Source of the DNA: Ascoidea asiatica
Lineage: Eukaryota; Ascomycota; Saccharomycetes; Ascoideales; Ascoideaceae
DNA: 64,000 nucleotides
Assembly (NCBI GenBank): GCA_001600695.1
Contig: BCKQ01000019.1
Coordinates: forward strand, 108,278-172,277
Direction: 5' to 3'
Of the stretch, positions 21,201-32,541 are shown in pieces. Under the pieces are notes generated by a model. That model was not told the origin of the DNA. It saw only the letters and a program-made list of their open reading frames with translations, and made no database searches. Position 1 is the stretch's first letter. Each line of letters opens with the position of its first letter. The position numbers and the translations under genes are program-made.

Positions 21201-22972
21201 AATCTGGATCAATTTCTGATGAAAGTTTGATTAAAAAAGCTTCTGAACGAGGATTAGTCGTAATTGATCAAGAAGAATATTCAACTTTAAAAGAAGAGTC
21301 AGTTTATTTGTCAACAGAAGATAGAATTAGAGATAAAGCTGCAAAAATTGGATTAGTTGTGTTAACAAGATCTGAATATGACCAAGTTGAAAAAGGTTCT
21401 AAAGTTAGAAGTATAGATGAATTGAATTCCGAAGCAGCTTCATTAGGATATCATTTACTTAGAACTTATAGAGAAAATGATAACTTAAATGATTATTTGG
21501 AAGAAGATAAAATTATTTTGGAAAGAGATCAATTTCTTCAACTTAAGAAAAAAGCTGATAATAAATTAGTTTTAACTAGAGATATAATATCTAGAAATGC
21601 ATCTGATTTTAATTTGGTTGTGAAACCAGTAAATGAATTCGAGAAAATTTTGGAAATGGCAAAGATAAATGAATCAGAACTTTCTAAAGAACGTTTAATG
21701 AATCTTTGTAAAGATCAAGATTTACTTTGTATTTCTGTTACAAGATACATGAAAGATCCAAAACATAAACTGTTGATTAGTCCATATTTTGAAGATAATG
21801 TTGCAATGTCTAGAAAGACATATGATAATTTCCTAAGACTTGAAAATTTAAATATTGAAACTATGGCTTTGGATAAATTACGAGAAAATGTTAAAAAACG
21901 TGGATATGAGATAACAGAAGTTGATTATGATAATGGTATGGCTTTATCAAGTTCATTTAATAAAAATGATTCATCATTGAACCTTTATGGAGAAACAATA
22001 GATGAAGATGAAATTACTATAAATGATGATTCATCTCTGTCAAGTGTGACGGTTAATTGTTTGAAAAGATCATCTACTACAATTTCAAGACCTTCAGATA
22101 TACAACATCAATCTCATTTAGGACCAGAAGAAGCTCGAGCATTATTGGCTAATATGAAATCATCGTCAAGATCCTCTATTGCTACTGGATCTACAGAAGA
22201 ACCTGCATCCATAATTATTGATTCATCAGTTAGTAAAAGATTAAATGATTCAGGATTATCATTAAAGGGTAATCCTTTTAAAAACCCAACAATTAGTGCC
22301 ATAACTCAAACAGTTATTGGTGAATTTCTTTACAAATATTATAGAAGTCTTGGACCATTATCAGTTATTTCGGAAAATCGTCATGAGAGGTATTTTTGGA
22401 TTCATCCATATACTTTAACATTATATTGGTCGGAAGTTAATCCAGTTTTTGGAGATCCAGCTAGTAATAAAACTAGAGCTATTGCAATATGTGATGTTGA
22501 AAGTGTTGAAGATAATAATCCATTACCTCCAGGATTATATCATAAAAGTATAATTATTTATTCTCAGAATAAACAAATTACATTAACATGTCCATCAAAA
22601 CTTAGACATAATATTTGGTATAATTCTTTAAGATATCTTGTTGATAAAAGTAAAGAAGGTATGAAATTTGATACCTCAGTTTCAAGAGTATTTCAAGATA
22701 ATAATATTGCACGATCTTTAGATAATGGAAATCATTTCATAAAGAATAATGCAGAGTTTGAAAGAAGTAGAACTAGAAAACAATTTTTTCAAAATAAAAA
22801 CAATACTTCTATGGGATTTAGTAGAGGAATGTCTTCTAAATTTCGAACAACTTTGGATTATATTCCTGAAAATCAGAGTCAAAGTACAAGTCAAATAAAA
22901 CATGGTGGATTTGATAATGAAGGTCGAAGAAGATCACATTCATATAATGAACTTGACTTTTCATATAACTAG
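18245..22972 (+). CDS. NUM1: Num1-like cortical anchor with C-terminal PH domain
   Basis: Num1 (ApsA/Mcp5 in other fungi) is a cortical protein that anchors dynein for nuclear migration and tethers mitochondria to the plasma membrane. The 1575-residue product has three parts. Residues 1-290 are Asn/Ser-rich low complexity. Coiled coil follows from about 295 (LAVQSRKLQIENLKYIQKIN, the position of the Num1 coiled-coil domain), with further coiled coil near 700-890. Near 995-1230 are degenerate repeats of the form A..xGLVVI..EEY..L. The PH domain is near 1355-1470 (IGEFLYKYYRSLGPLS, ISENRHERYFWIHPYTLTLYWS), matching Num1 PH domains that bind PI(4,5)P2. The tail is basic. Codon composition becomes less Asn-biased after about residue 890. 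Lacking the long identical 64-aa repeats of S. cerevisiae Num1, it resembles the shorter form of other yeasts. Confidence 0.9.
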   Translation: MPSYHYNYNNNIISNSNSNNNNNNKRHSKTRELFDQFNNRFSLSSSLSNSTISNSVISSNSSNSSNLSNSFSNSYSNTFSIHSNNSLISSNSSNNSINNSIINKKNINNNINNKRKSRNMIISNPILTNSTNSTSLNNIQINKLHNSISRNSSKSSNSTSNSRNTSYINTNNINNNNNSNNNNNQFQSISIPNSLSTPNLNLNSNSNSNLNEINSAIIKSNTNSNIDSIKESNNDLNKDLNIEANIESSIDSDELNDNSNTESNELKFENKLEIEINENKKKNRKSIIINNNDLDFTLQLSKNLAVQSRKLQIENLKYIQKINNLKLKIKNLKIQLNDNNQLNNNESNNKIKILNEKITNLNNLISNLNQSILEKDNLQNLTQNDLKISKDSYIFLNSQFNQYKLKSIQIIENLKKNQSLNLNLNNSSPSINSITSFATITNNNSNSNISSISNISNPNNTTRSSFDIQFQENNNSLSSTSSNSTQFVSLLSENKSLKNKIIQLQNLKKIEKDSINLEIQNLQEKLIKISNDLSIKDSKLMKSENALQNYKNFDNDPKSLRLKLENYIRKNNLVLLDLTEYKSLQKMSIISTNSFNSNTNSQTSNTSNNLSTNASITNSSLNSTTMISNFDENSFISNLNSNFNTFRDKLSDKVSNRLSTFDPIKDTNRDSIIDIESSTSSSKRDSTISIDQKSKVSRLQQMLYNHKILEKHTNELKAEVENYKVKLETVSNEYDQLLTSNTVLKTGKEKIQTELNDLTNKFNSLFERNVALKKGNKSLSLENSDLNNHLSKIQIENNEFHFKIEELDLKVGNLRNQINGLESEIQELSENNSIKTKENEHLKTDINRSILEKIKLSDEIKTLKKKLQVEKEEKKIIHEKSLTKSSMIHQVQTILGTSLISLTSPSNDRFPQSLKQDPKKISSVLTKISTNETLSEKVVNLDINAYKDKSIENKVREKNDDMQSDTDVSSIGIIEADSSDNDTDSESGSISDESLIKKASERGLVVIDQEEYSTLKEESVYLSTEDRIRDKAAKIGLVVLTRSEYDQVEKGSKVRSIDELNSEAASLGYHLLRTYRENDNLNDYLEEDKIILERDQFLQLKKKADNKLVLTRDIISRNASDFNLVVKPVNEFEKILEMAKINESELSKERLMNLCKDQDLLCISVTRYMKDPKHKLLISPYFEDNVAMSRKTYDNFLRLENLNIETMALDKLRENVKKRGYEITEVDYDNGMALSSSFNKNDSSLNLYGETIDEDEITINDDSSLSSVTVNCLKRSSTTISRPSDIQHQSHLGPEEARALLANMKSSSRSSIATGSTEEPASIIIDSSVSKRLNDSGLSLKGNPFKNPTISAITQTVIGEFLYKYYRSLGPLSVISENRHERYFWIHPYTLTLYWSEVNPVFGDPASNKTRAIAICDVESVEDNNPLPPGLYHKSIIIYSQNKQITLTCPSKLRHNIWYNSLRYLVDKSKEGMKFDTSVSRVFQDNNIARSLDNGNHFIKNNAEFERSRTRKQFFQNKNNTSMGFSRGMSSKFRTTLDYIPENQSQSTSQIKHGGFDNEGRRRSHSYNELDFSYN

Positions 22973-23830
22973 AAATAAAATTTTTGAGCCTTTTTTTTTC
23001 TTTCATTTTTTTTAATTTTCTTCTTTCAATTTTTAAAATCCAATTATTTGTTTACTCATTTATCAATTCTGTTGATTTTGGACTTTTTTTTTTGTTTTTT
23101 TTATACTTATTAGTTTATGCTAATATGATTATTTTTACTCTGTATTAATATTTTGTTCATTCAGTTCTTTATCCTATTTACTATCGTTAATTTACTTTTT
23201 TTTATCATTAATTGTGTTTTGAATTTCTAATAACTAATATTTTTTTGTTCCTATTGTTTATTTATCTATTTTAGCTTAAGTGACTAATCTTCATTCCTTT
23301 ATCCATTTCAAATTCAATTTCACTTTCTCTTTTTTCGTCTTTCGTTTTCTCGTTTGTTCTGAAGCTGTGTTGTTTTATATTTCCTTCGTTTGATAATTCT
23401 ATATAAAATAGATTCTATTATATTTACAATAAATACTTTTTTCAGTGAATTGAATGAAAAACAATATAAAAATAAGAAATTTCCTATTCTGGATTTTAAA
23501 TTTCGGCCTAGCATCAAAGTTGACACGTGGGCACCGGCCCTCAAATACAACTTCCGACCACGCAGCTAGAACTTTTTTTTGGAAAATTTTCATAGCAATT
23601 CTAATAGGGGAAAAAATATAGCAATAGAAATAAATGAAAAATTGGAGTTTAATTTTATTTTATATTTGAGTAAATCATAAATGAAGTATTTAAAGTATTC
23701 TTGATTCTACATTTATTTATTATAATATTTGTTTTATGTTAGTTTTTCTTATTAATTATTATATTATCTTATATTGTATTAAAGGAAAGTAAGAAAAAAA
23801 GTCAAATAATTAATCAATTACTTATTAATC
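22973..23830. promoter_or_regulatory. NUM1 3' side and ARB1 upstream region
   Basis: No gene. The first 500 bp after NUM1 are T-rich, consistent with transcript 3'-end signals. A small compact island at about 23505-23575 contains CACGTG at 23524-23529 flanked by GGGCACCGGCC. It is the smallest island in the window and lies about 300 bp before the ARB1 start. Confidence 0.45.
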
Positions 23831-25654
23831 ATGGATAGAAAAGTTAGTGCCTCAAAGGCTAAAAGAGAAGCTAAAAAAGCTGCTTCTGGTAAAAAACCAA
23901 AGAAGCTTTCCAAGAAACAATTAGCAGCTCAAGCAGCTGCTGAAAATGGTGATACTGATGAAGTTTCCAAACAGATCAATAATTTGAAATTACAACAAGA
24001 TAAAGATGGTATATCAGATCGTGTTACAACTGGTGTTTTAGATTCTTTACAAACTTCAAGAGATATAAAATTATCATCGGTTTCATTATTATTTCATGGT
24101 AAAGTTTTAATTCAAGATTCTACATTAGAATTAAATTATGGTAGAAGATATGGTTTATTAGGTGCTAATGGATGTGGAAAATCTACATTTTTAAGAGCAA
24201 TAGCTGCAAGAGAATATCCAGTACCTGAATCAATTGATATTTATTTATTAAATGAACCTGCAGAAGCTTCTGAATTATCTGCTTTAGATTGGGTTGTAAC
24301 TGAAGCTAAAAATGAATTAAAAAGATTAGAAGATTTAGTTGAAAAAATTTTAGTTGAAGATGGTCCAGAATCTCCAGTTTTAGAAGATTTATATGAAAGA
24401 ATTGATGAAATGGATCCTGATACTTTTGAATCAAGAGCTTCAATAATTTTAATTGGTTTAGGATTTAATTCAAAAACTATTAAAAAGAAAACAAAAGATA
24501 TGTCTGGTGGTTGGAAAATGAGAGTTGCTTTATCAAAAGCTTTATTTGTTAAACCAACATTATTATTATTAGATGATCCAACAGCACATTTAGATTTAGA
24601 AGCTTGTGTTTGGTTAGAAGAATATTTAAAAAGATGGGATAGAACTTTAGTTTTAGTTTCTCATTCTCAAGATTTTTTAAATGGTGTATGTTCAAATATG
24701 ATTGATATGAGAGAAAATAAAATTATGATGTATGGTGGTAATTATGATTCATATATTAAAACTAGAACCGAACAAGAAACAAATCAAATGAAACAATATG
24801 CAAAACAACAAGATGAAATTGTTCATATTAAAAAATTTATTGCAAGTGCAGGTACTTATTCAAATTTAGTTAGACAAGCAAAATCAAGACAAAAAATTTT
24901 AGATAAAATGGAAGCTGATGGATTAATTAAACCTGTTCAAGCAGAAAAAGTTTTTAGTTTTAGATTTCCAGATATTGAAAAATTACCACCACCAGTTTTA
25001 TCTTTTGATGATATTAATTTTGCTTATGATGGTAAACCAGAAAATAATTTATATGAACATTTAAGTTTTGGAGTTGATATGGATTCAAGAATTGCATTAG
25101 TTGGACCAAATGGTGTAGGTAAATCAACATTATTAAAATTAATGACAGGAGAATTAAATGCTCAAACAGGTAGAGTTTCAAAACATACTCATATTAAAAT
25201 TGGAGTTTATTCACAACATTCTGCAGATCAATTAGATTTAACAAAAACTCCATTAGAATTTGTTCGTGATAAATTCAGTAGTATATCTCAAGATTTTCAA
25301 TATTGGAGAGGACAGTTAGGTAGATATGGTTTAACCGGAGAAGGACAAACATCTCAAATGGCAACATTATCAGAAGGTCAAAGATCAAGAGTTGTATTTG
25401 CATTATTAGCATTAGAAGCACCAAATATATTATTATTGGATGAACCTACTAATGGTTTAGATATTCCAACAATTGATTCATTAGCAGATGCTATAAATGC
25501 ATTTAATGGTGGTGTTTGTGTAGTTTCACATGATTTTAGATTATTAGATAAAATTGCAAAAGATATTTTTGTTGTTGAAAATAAAACTTGTACAAGATGG
25601 GATGGATCAATCTTAGATTATAAGAAGAAATTAGCTAAAAACATTGTTTTATAA
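23831..25654 (+). CDS. ARB1: Arb1, ABCF-family ATPase of ribosome biogenesis
   Basis: Arb1 is an essential ABCF ATPase without membrane segments that acts in 40S and 60S subunit biogenesis and co-translational quality control. It aligns over its whole 607 residues with S. cerevisiae Arb1 (610 aa). The Lys-rich start (SASKAKREAKKAASGKKPKK) is followed by two nucleotide-binding domains. NBD1 has Walker A GANGCGKST near 111, signature MSGGWKMRVAL near 223 and Walker B LLLLDDPTAHLD near 245; the Asp in place of the usual Glu is also in yeast Arb1. NBD2 has GPNGVGKST near 423, LSEGQRSRV near 513 and LLLLDEPTNGLD near 533. It contains no Asn runs and has clean codon use. It is the best-conserved gene here and useful as a composition standard (lines near 24500 have about one third G/C). 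Confidence 0.97.
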   Translation: MDRKVSASKAKREAKKAASGKKPKKLSKKQLAAQAAAENGDTDEVSKQINNLKLQQDKDGISDRVTTGVLDSLQTSRDIKLSSVSLLFHGKVLIQDSTLELNYGRRYGLLGANGCGKSTFLRAIAAREYPVPESIDIYLLNEPAEASELSALDWVVTEAKNELKRLEDLVEKILVEDGPESPVLEDLYERIDEMDPDTFESRASIILIGLGFNSKTIKKKTKDMSGGWKMRVALSKALFVKPTLLLLDDPTAHLDLEACVWLEEYLKRWDRTLVLVSHSQDFLNGVCSNMIDMRENKIMMYGGNYDSYIKTRTEQETNQMKQYAKQQDEIVHIKKFIASAGTYSNLVRQAKSRQKILDKMEADGLIKPVQAEKVFSFRFPDIEKLPPPVLSFDDINFAYDGKPENNLYEHLSFGVDMDSRIALVGPNGVGKSTLLKLMTGELNAQTGRVSKHTHIKIGVYSQHSADQLDLTKTPLEFVRDKFSSISQDFQYWRGQLGRYGLTGEGQTSQMATLSEGQRSRVVFALLALEAPNILLLDEPTNGLDIPTIDSLADAINAFNGGVCVVSHDFRLLDKIAKDIFVVENKTCTRWDGSILDYKKKLAKNIVL

Positions 25655-26633
25655 GTAAAGTTATATTTAAAATTACTTATTCAAATAATTTTCATAGAAG
25701 TTTTCAAAATCCAGCATCATTATTATCATAATCATATAAATTTCTGGTTCTTGACAGTTTAATTTTTTTTTGTCTGTTTATGTTTATGTGATATCATTAA
25801 TTTTGTTTTGAAAGCCAGTGATTTATTAATTTATACAAATTTATACAAATTTATACAAAATATATTCATTTCCTTAATTCATAAAATAATAATCTGTTAT
25901 TATCTATAAAGATAACAGATAATGAAATTTAATCTCATATTTAACATATTTAACTATTTTACGTCACTACAGTACTCTGAATGCGCAAAAGAAAGCTACA
26001 CGCGAAATGTCTGCGCGAAAGTAAAAAAAAAAAAAAAACTTGAAGCCACAAATGAGGTACTGCGTATGTAAAATCCGTTTTTGGAAAATAACTAAAAAAG
26101 AACATCCGCAGTCGGATTTCAGGAAATAAACCTACGGAAAAAGAATTTATTTAGTACTTCAAACGGAGAGCATGTGACTGGTTTTATTATCGGTTTTCGG
26201 AAGAACGTCGCAGCCGTGTTCCGCGGGCCTGGAGCTGTCAGAATGCACCGGAAACCAATCAAAAATACCGAAAACGGCAATCGGACGGCAAATGACTATC
26301 GCAAGCCACTATGAAATTGAAGAAACTGATGAAGGAAGTAGCTGTGATTTATCTATCACGGAATTTGGTGATTTGTTTGCTAAAAGCCCATTCAAATAGG
26401 AGAAATTTAGACTGGCTTTGCCTTATTGTTTCAATCAATGAATGAGAAATAGAAGCAGCAGTAGATTAAATCAACACACATAAATAAATAAATATTTACT
26501 TTTTTATTGAATCCAATACTAATTCTTATTGTTAATTATTGTTAATTTACGTTTTTTTTTTTATTTTTCTCAAGTTCTTATAGAGAGCTCTTTATTTAAT
26601 TTTATTAATTAGTTTTTTTTTTTTTTACCAAAA
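25655..26633. promoter_or_regulatory. ARB1 3' side and RVS167 upstream region with GC island
   Basis: No gene. The island at about 25975-26320 contains CGCGAAATGTCTGCGCGAAAG, CATGTGACT (26171-26179), TCGCAGCCGTGT (26208-26219, shared with 6819) continuing as CCGTGTTCCGC (26214-26224, shared with 13688). Poly-A and poly-T tracts flank it (26025-26037, 26550-26561, 26612-26624), the last directly before the RVS167 start, as in nucleosome-poor yeast promoters. Confidence 0.5.
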
Positions 26634-27775
26634 ATGAGTTTTAAAGGGTTTACTAAAGCTTTAACAAGAGCTCCAACAACAATAAGACAAAAATTCAATA
26701 ATGGTACTCAAACAAAAGATTTAGTTTATGTTGATGCAGAAAGAAGATTTACGGAATTAGAAACAGAAACAAAAAAATTAAGTGAAGAATCAAAAAGATA
26801 TTTTGCAGCTGTTAATGGTATGTTAGATCATCAAATTGAATTTTCAAAAGGAATTGAAGAAATTTATAAACCAATTAGTGGTAAAATTAGTGATCCAAAT
26901 TCAATTATTCAAGAAGGTAATCCAGAAGGTATTAAAGCTTCAGAATCTTATAGAGCTGTAGTTGCAGAATTAAAAGAAACTTTAAAACCAGATTTAGAAT
27001 TAATTGAAAGTAGAATTATTGGACCTGCAAATGAATTATTAACAATTATAAATAGAGTTAAAAAAATGGCAACAAAAAGAAATCATAAACAACTTGATTT
27101 AGATAGACATTTAAATTCAATGAAAAAATATGAAAATAAAAAAGAACAAACTGCAAAAGATATTGAAAAATTAAGTAAAGCTCAAACTAATGTTTCTATA
27201 GCTCAAGAAGAATATGATTATTATAATAATTTATTAAAAACAGAATTACCAACATTATTTCAATTACAAGCACAATTCTTACAACCATTATTTGTTTCAT
27301 TATATTATATGCAATTAAGTATATTTTATACATTATTTAATAGAATGGAAGAATTAAAAATTCCATATTTTGATTTAAATTCAGATATTCTTGAAGCTTT
27401 TAATTTTAAAAAAGGTGATTCTCATGAAAAAGCAGATTCTATTGGTATAACACATTTTAAATTAGGTCATGCAAAATCTAAATTAGAAGCAACAAAAAAA
27501 AGATTTGGACAAACTAAAGCAGAAGAAGCAAATGCAAATTCTATTGCAAATTCAAATTCTGCTCAATTACCACCATATTCACCAAATAATCAATTACCTC
27601 CATATTCTGCACAGCAGCCCGTTGGTTATCAACAACCTACAAATTATGGAATCCCTCAACAACAAACTCAACAACAACCAATGGGTTATGGAATTCCAGT
27701 TCAACAAACTGCAAGTCCTGTTTATGGTCAACAACCACAACAAGTACCTCAGCAAGCAACAGGATATGGAATTCC

Positions 27776-27806
<31 letters not shown>

Positions 27807-28112
27807 ATTCCATTAACTGCTCAAAGTACTATAAGTACAAGCAGTGGAGCAGATATGAGTTATGGAACTAATATGACATCAACATCAGCATCAACTTCAA
27901 CACCAATTCCAGGACAGTTTATGAAAGTTGAAACATGTACAGCATTATATGATTATACAGCTCAAGCTCAAGGAGATTTATCTTTCACAGCTGGTTCAAT
28001 GATTGAAATTATTCAAAGAACTCCAGATGTTAATGGATGGTGGACAGGTAAATTAGTATCTAATGGTTCAACTGGAGTCTTTCCAGGTAATTATGTTCAA
28101 TTAAATCCATAA
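26634..28112 (+). CDS. RVS167: Rvs167, amphiphysin-like BAR-SH3 protein
   Basis: Rvs167 pairs with Rvs161 to shape the neck of endocytic buds and help vesicle scission at actin patches. Residues 1-260 form the N-BAR domain and track the yeast protein closely: [65 protein letters not shown] Pro/Gln/Tyr-rich linker (about 300-425, with [11 protein letters not shown] repeats and a 12-Gln run) stands where yeast has its Gly-Pro-Ala-rich region. The SH3 domain closes the protein (about 432-492) with [15 protein letters not shown] and [10 protein letters not shown]. Length 492 versus 482 in S. cerevisiae. It sits between ARB1 and MSS4 on the same strand; all three have their own upstream island, so there is no sign of co-transcription. 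Confidence 0.97.
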
Positions 28113-29188
28113 AATATTTTACTTTTTGTATATTTTTTTGTTTTGTATATCCATATAATTTTTATCCTCTTCTTTCTCTATACTTTTTTCTTATATTTTA
28201 TAATATATATTTTTGAAGCATGAGCAAGGAGCATAAAGCAAGAATCAAGTGGTAAAATCATCATCACCAGCCACATTACAACATTTTCACACTCGCCACA
28301 TCTAAACTTCACTTTTTACTAAAGCCACCACCCTCGTAACTTTTAACATCCGACCATTGATCATCTGACTTACACGGCTTTCCGGTGGTTCTGGTTCTGG
28401 TTCTGGTCCGCCGCTCGCTCTGTTTCCGTTTCTTCGCTTTCTTCGCTTTCTTCGCTTTTCTCCTCGCTGCTCTGGAATTAGTGCCATTGTTTGTTTTGTA
28501 TTACTACGCTCAATACTCACTTCCAATACTCATACTCACTCTATGCAATATATTCAATGTTCTATTCAATATATATATATTAATGTAATTAATTCAAATA
28601 TAATTCTGTATATTCATTAGTATTTTGTATTTAGTATTTAGTATTTAGTATTTTGTATATTATATATCTAGTATATTATATATATATTTATCATATATTT
28701 ATCATATCTTGATATATCATTTCTTTAATGGATAGTCATTACCATAAACACTCTTCTTCTATTTGAATCTTATATATCTAATCCAGCTAATTCAATCAGT
28801 CTCTGCTATTCTACAAAATCTAAATATTTATATTTATCTATCAATATTATACCTCAGCCACTGCTATTCATTAATAAATATCATTAATAATATCATTAAT
28901 AATATCATCAATAATATCATTATCACTCTTCATTCTTTTTATCAAATATATTCAGGTCAATTCTATTAAAAAAATATTATAGAAACTTTTAAGACTCTAT
29001 AAATTATACATTATACTCAAGTTTACTCTCGCTTTTTAAAATAACAATTTCTTCTCTTGTTCCTTTTTCTTTTTCTTTTTGTTTTTGTTTATTCTTTTTC
29101 TTATATCAATTACATATTCAAAAAAAAAATTTTTAAATTTATAAATATAATTTATCAATAAAATTTTAATTTTTTAATTTTTACATTA
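28113..29188. promoter_or_regulatory. RVS167 3' side and MSS4 upstream region
   Basis: No gene. The island at about 28235-28480 includes a GGTTCTGGTTCTGG tract followed by TTCGCTTTC repeats (28430-28460). Beyond it are AT-rich tandem tracts: TATTTAGTATT units (28618-28680) and four copies of an AATATCATTAAT-type 12-mer (28870-28925). A-rich DNA precedes the MSS4 start. Confidence 0.45.
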
Positions 29189-29818
29189 ATGACTACCAAT
29201 TCATCAACAAATATTGATTTAAATCTTGAAATTTCAAATAAAAATCAAATTAATATTGATAATTATTTAAATAAAGCTGGTTTTCATATAACTTATTCAA
29301 ATTTAAAAAAATTAGATCAATTTAATAAAGATAAAAAAATGACTAAAGATGATTTTAATTCAATCAATTCTTTAAATCAACTTCAATCTCAATCTAAATC
29401 TCAATCTATATCACAATCACAATTACAATCAATATCTAAATCTCAATCTCAATCAAATTCCAAGTTTATTTCTTTATCAAAATCAAATGATGAATTATCT
29501 TCAAATAATAATATAAATAATAATAATAATAAAAATAAAAATGTAATTTTAACAATCAGAGCTCAAACTACAAGCTCAAATGATAATATAAACAATCATA
29601 TCAATAATAATAATAATAATCATAATAATAATCATAATCATAATCATAATCATACAATAAATCATAATATTCCAAGATCTTTACATACAACTCCAGATTT
29701 AACCGCTCATACTTCAATACCTGATAATCTTATAAATTCACCAACTTCTTCTACTACTATTTCTACTACTAATCATTCAATTACATCCAATAATAATATT
29801 GATAATATCATTGATCCC

Positions 29819-29857
<39 letters not shown>

Positions 29858-31663
29858 CAAAATGAAGATGATAACTCTTTCACTTTCGAATCAAAATTAG
29901 ATGATAATCAACCTATATCCCAAAATAATTTCAAAAATAATTCACAGATATTAAGCACCAATACAAATATTATTCAAAATGATATTCAAAATATTAATCA
30001 AATTACTGCCATTAATACAAATACAAATACAAATAACAATAATAATAACAATAACAATAACCAAAATGATACTGCTGCAAGTTTGGAAATTGATAGAATT
30101 AGAGCTTCATTTTTATCAAAAAGAGAATTAAAAAAAAAGACAACAACAACTTTAATTAATAATGTAAATATTGATCCAAATGATCAATCTATTGTTAAAG
30201 AAGGTCATAGAAATTATATGATGGCTTATAATATGTTAACTGGTATTAGAGTTGCTGTTTCAACTTGTAATGGTTTAATGTTACCTTTAAAAGATGAAGA
30301 TTTTTATAATTCAAGAAAATTAACTTTTGATATAATTGGTAATGAATTAACTCCTTCATCAAAATATGATTTTAAATTTAAAGATTATTCCCCTCAAGTT
30401 TTTAGAGAATTAAGATCAATTTTTGGTTTAGATCAAGCTGATTATTTAATGAGTTTAACTGCAAAATATATTTTAAGTGAATTAGCTTCTCCAGGTAAAT
30501 CAAGATCTTTTTTTTATTATTCAAGAGATTATAGATTTATTATTAAAACTATTCATCATTCTGAACATAGACAATTAAGAAAAATTATTAAAGATTATTA
30601 TTTACATGTTAAAAAATATCCAAATACTTTAATTTCTCAATTTTATGGTTTACATCGTTTAAAAATGCCATTTAATGGTATTAATGGTGTTAGAAAAGTT
30701 CATTTTGTTGTAATGAATAATTTATTTCCACCACATAAAGATATTCATAAAACTTATGATTTAAAAGGTTCAACATTTCAAAGATTTACTGATGAAGAAA
30801 AATCAAAAAAAAGGGGTAAAAAAACAATTGTTTTAAAAGATAAAAATTGGTTAAATGATAATTCAAGAATTAAATTAGGTCCTGATAAAAGAAATTTTTT
30901 TTTAAATCAATTAAATGCTGATGTTGAATTATTAAAAAGATTAAATATTATGGATTATTCTTTATTATTAGGTATTCATGATGTTAATATTGGTAATAGA
31001 GATGATTTAACTGGTCAAAAATTAAGTGTTTTTGCTCCACCTGATAATGCAACTAAATTTACAATTAAAAGAACAAATCCAACTCAAATTAATAGATTTG
31101 AAGATTTACCTGTAACTGAATTTCCTGATAGAGCTAAATTCTTTTTTTATGGTGATGATGGTGGTATTAGAGGTACAAATGAAAATAATGATAATAATGA
31201 TGAAATTTATTATCTTGGTATCATTGATTGTTTAACAAATTACGGTCTGATAAAACATATGGAAACATTTTGGAAATCTTTAAGTCAAAATAGAAAAACT
31301 ATAAGTGCAGTACCTGCTAATGAATATGGTGATAGATTTTATAAATTTATAATTGATGCTGTTCAACCAAAAACTGAATCTGTTAAAAATAGAATTAGAA
31401 GTTTAAGTAGGTGTAGTAATACTGATCTTCGTAATAATTCAAATGAAAATTTAAATGATAACTCAAATTTAAATGAAAAACAAAGTTATAATAATAATAA
31501 TAATGAAGATAATAATAATAATAAAAGTAATAGTAAGAATAAAATTAATGAAAATTCTCAGAACTTATTAGTAAACAAAGGTAAAGAAAAGGAAAATGAA
31601 ATAATACTGGATGATACTAATGAAAAATCAAATTATTCAGATTTTAAGCCATATAAAGACTAA
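29189..31663 (+). CDS. MSS4: Mss4, phosphatidylinositol-4-phosphate 5-kinase
   Basis: Mss4 makes PI(4,5)P2 at the plasma membrane and is essential for actin organisation and endocytosis. The first 330 residues are low-complexity (Gln/Ser and Asn/His runs). The PIPK catalytic domain spans about 335-740: GHRNYMMAYNMLTGIRVAV at its start, DYRFIIKTIHHSEHRQLRK with the ATP-site lysine, HFVVMNNLFP, YDLKGSTFQR, the MDYSLLLGIHD block near 590, and the IIDCLTNYGLIKH...VPANEYGDRFYKFI activation/specificity loop near 680-725. An Asn-rich tail follows. One of the rare CTG codons (31247-31249) encodes the position after Gly in the activation loop. The total of 824 aa is close to S. cerevisiae Mss4 (779). 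Its product is the ligand of the NUM1 PH domain encoded nearby; I read that proximity as coincidence. Confidence 0.97.
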
Positions 31664-32541
31664 ATTTAAACTAAAATAAAAAAATATTACATTCTCAATT
31701 TTGTAAAGGATTTATAACTTAAATACTATTCTTTTTCAAAAATTTCCTTATTTCAATCAACATCACATATTTATTAAATTTTTAAATGGTTTAATTATTT
31801 CAATAATAAAACAGATAGCTTTTTGCTTTTTAATGGTTTTATATTTAAGAAAATATATTGTTCAAACTTCCTGCAATAGTTTTAATTATCTAATATACAA
31901 TATAAAGCTTAGGATTTTAAATTTAAATTATATTATTTATGCTATTTATACTATTTATACTATTTATACTATTTATACTATTAGTTTTTTATTCATTTCT
32001 AAATGACAGAATAAGATCTGTCATTATTATTTTTGGTTCTATAATTTACCTTTAGTAATAATTTTTTTTTTTTTTTCTGTTTTTTTATTTTGCTTTTTAA
32101 TTTTATTTACAGAACATTTAATATATCATTTAGTTAATTTGGATAATAATCAATTTTCATTTATTTTAATTTTCTAGTTTAATTTCCAGTTTCTTGTTTT
32201 TTTAATTCTCTTTCATAGATATAGTATATAGTTTTATTGGTATATAAACTATTTAATTATAAATTAAAATTTTATAAAAACAAAACAAAAGTATTTAATT
32301 AAAATAATATATAAAAAGTAAATAAGTAAATAAATAAGTATATAAGTATATAAATAGACAAATTATAAAGATAAAGAATGATATAAAGGAGAGAAAAAAG
32401 TTTATTTATAAAAATAGAATAATAATTGATAAAGATTATTAATATATTGATTGAGTTATGAAATTATTGAAAGAGATTATTTTAAATTATTTTAGTAATT
32501 GATTGATTGTATTAAGATATATATATATAATTAAAAAAAAA
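31664..32541. other. Convergent MSS4/SEC4 intergenic, AT-rich
   Basis: Almost 900 bp between two 3' ends with no gene and no GC-richer island: the line 31921-31980 has 6 G/C of 60 by hand count. It carries five copies of a TATACTATTT-type 10-mer (31936-31982) and T-rich and A-rich tracts suited to transcript ends of both genes. Confidence 0.5.
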
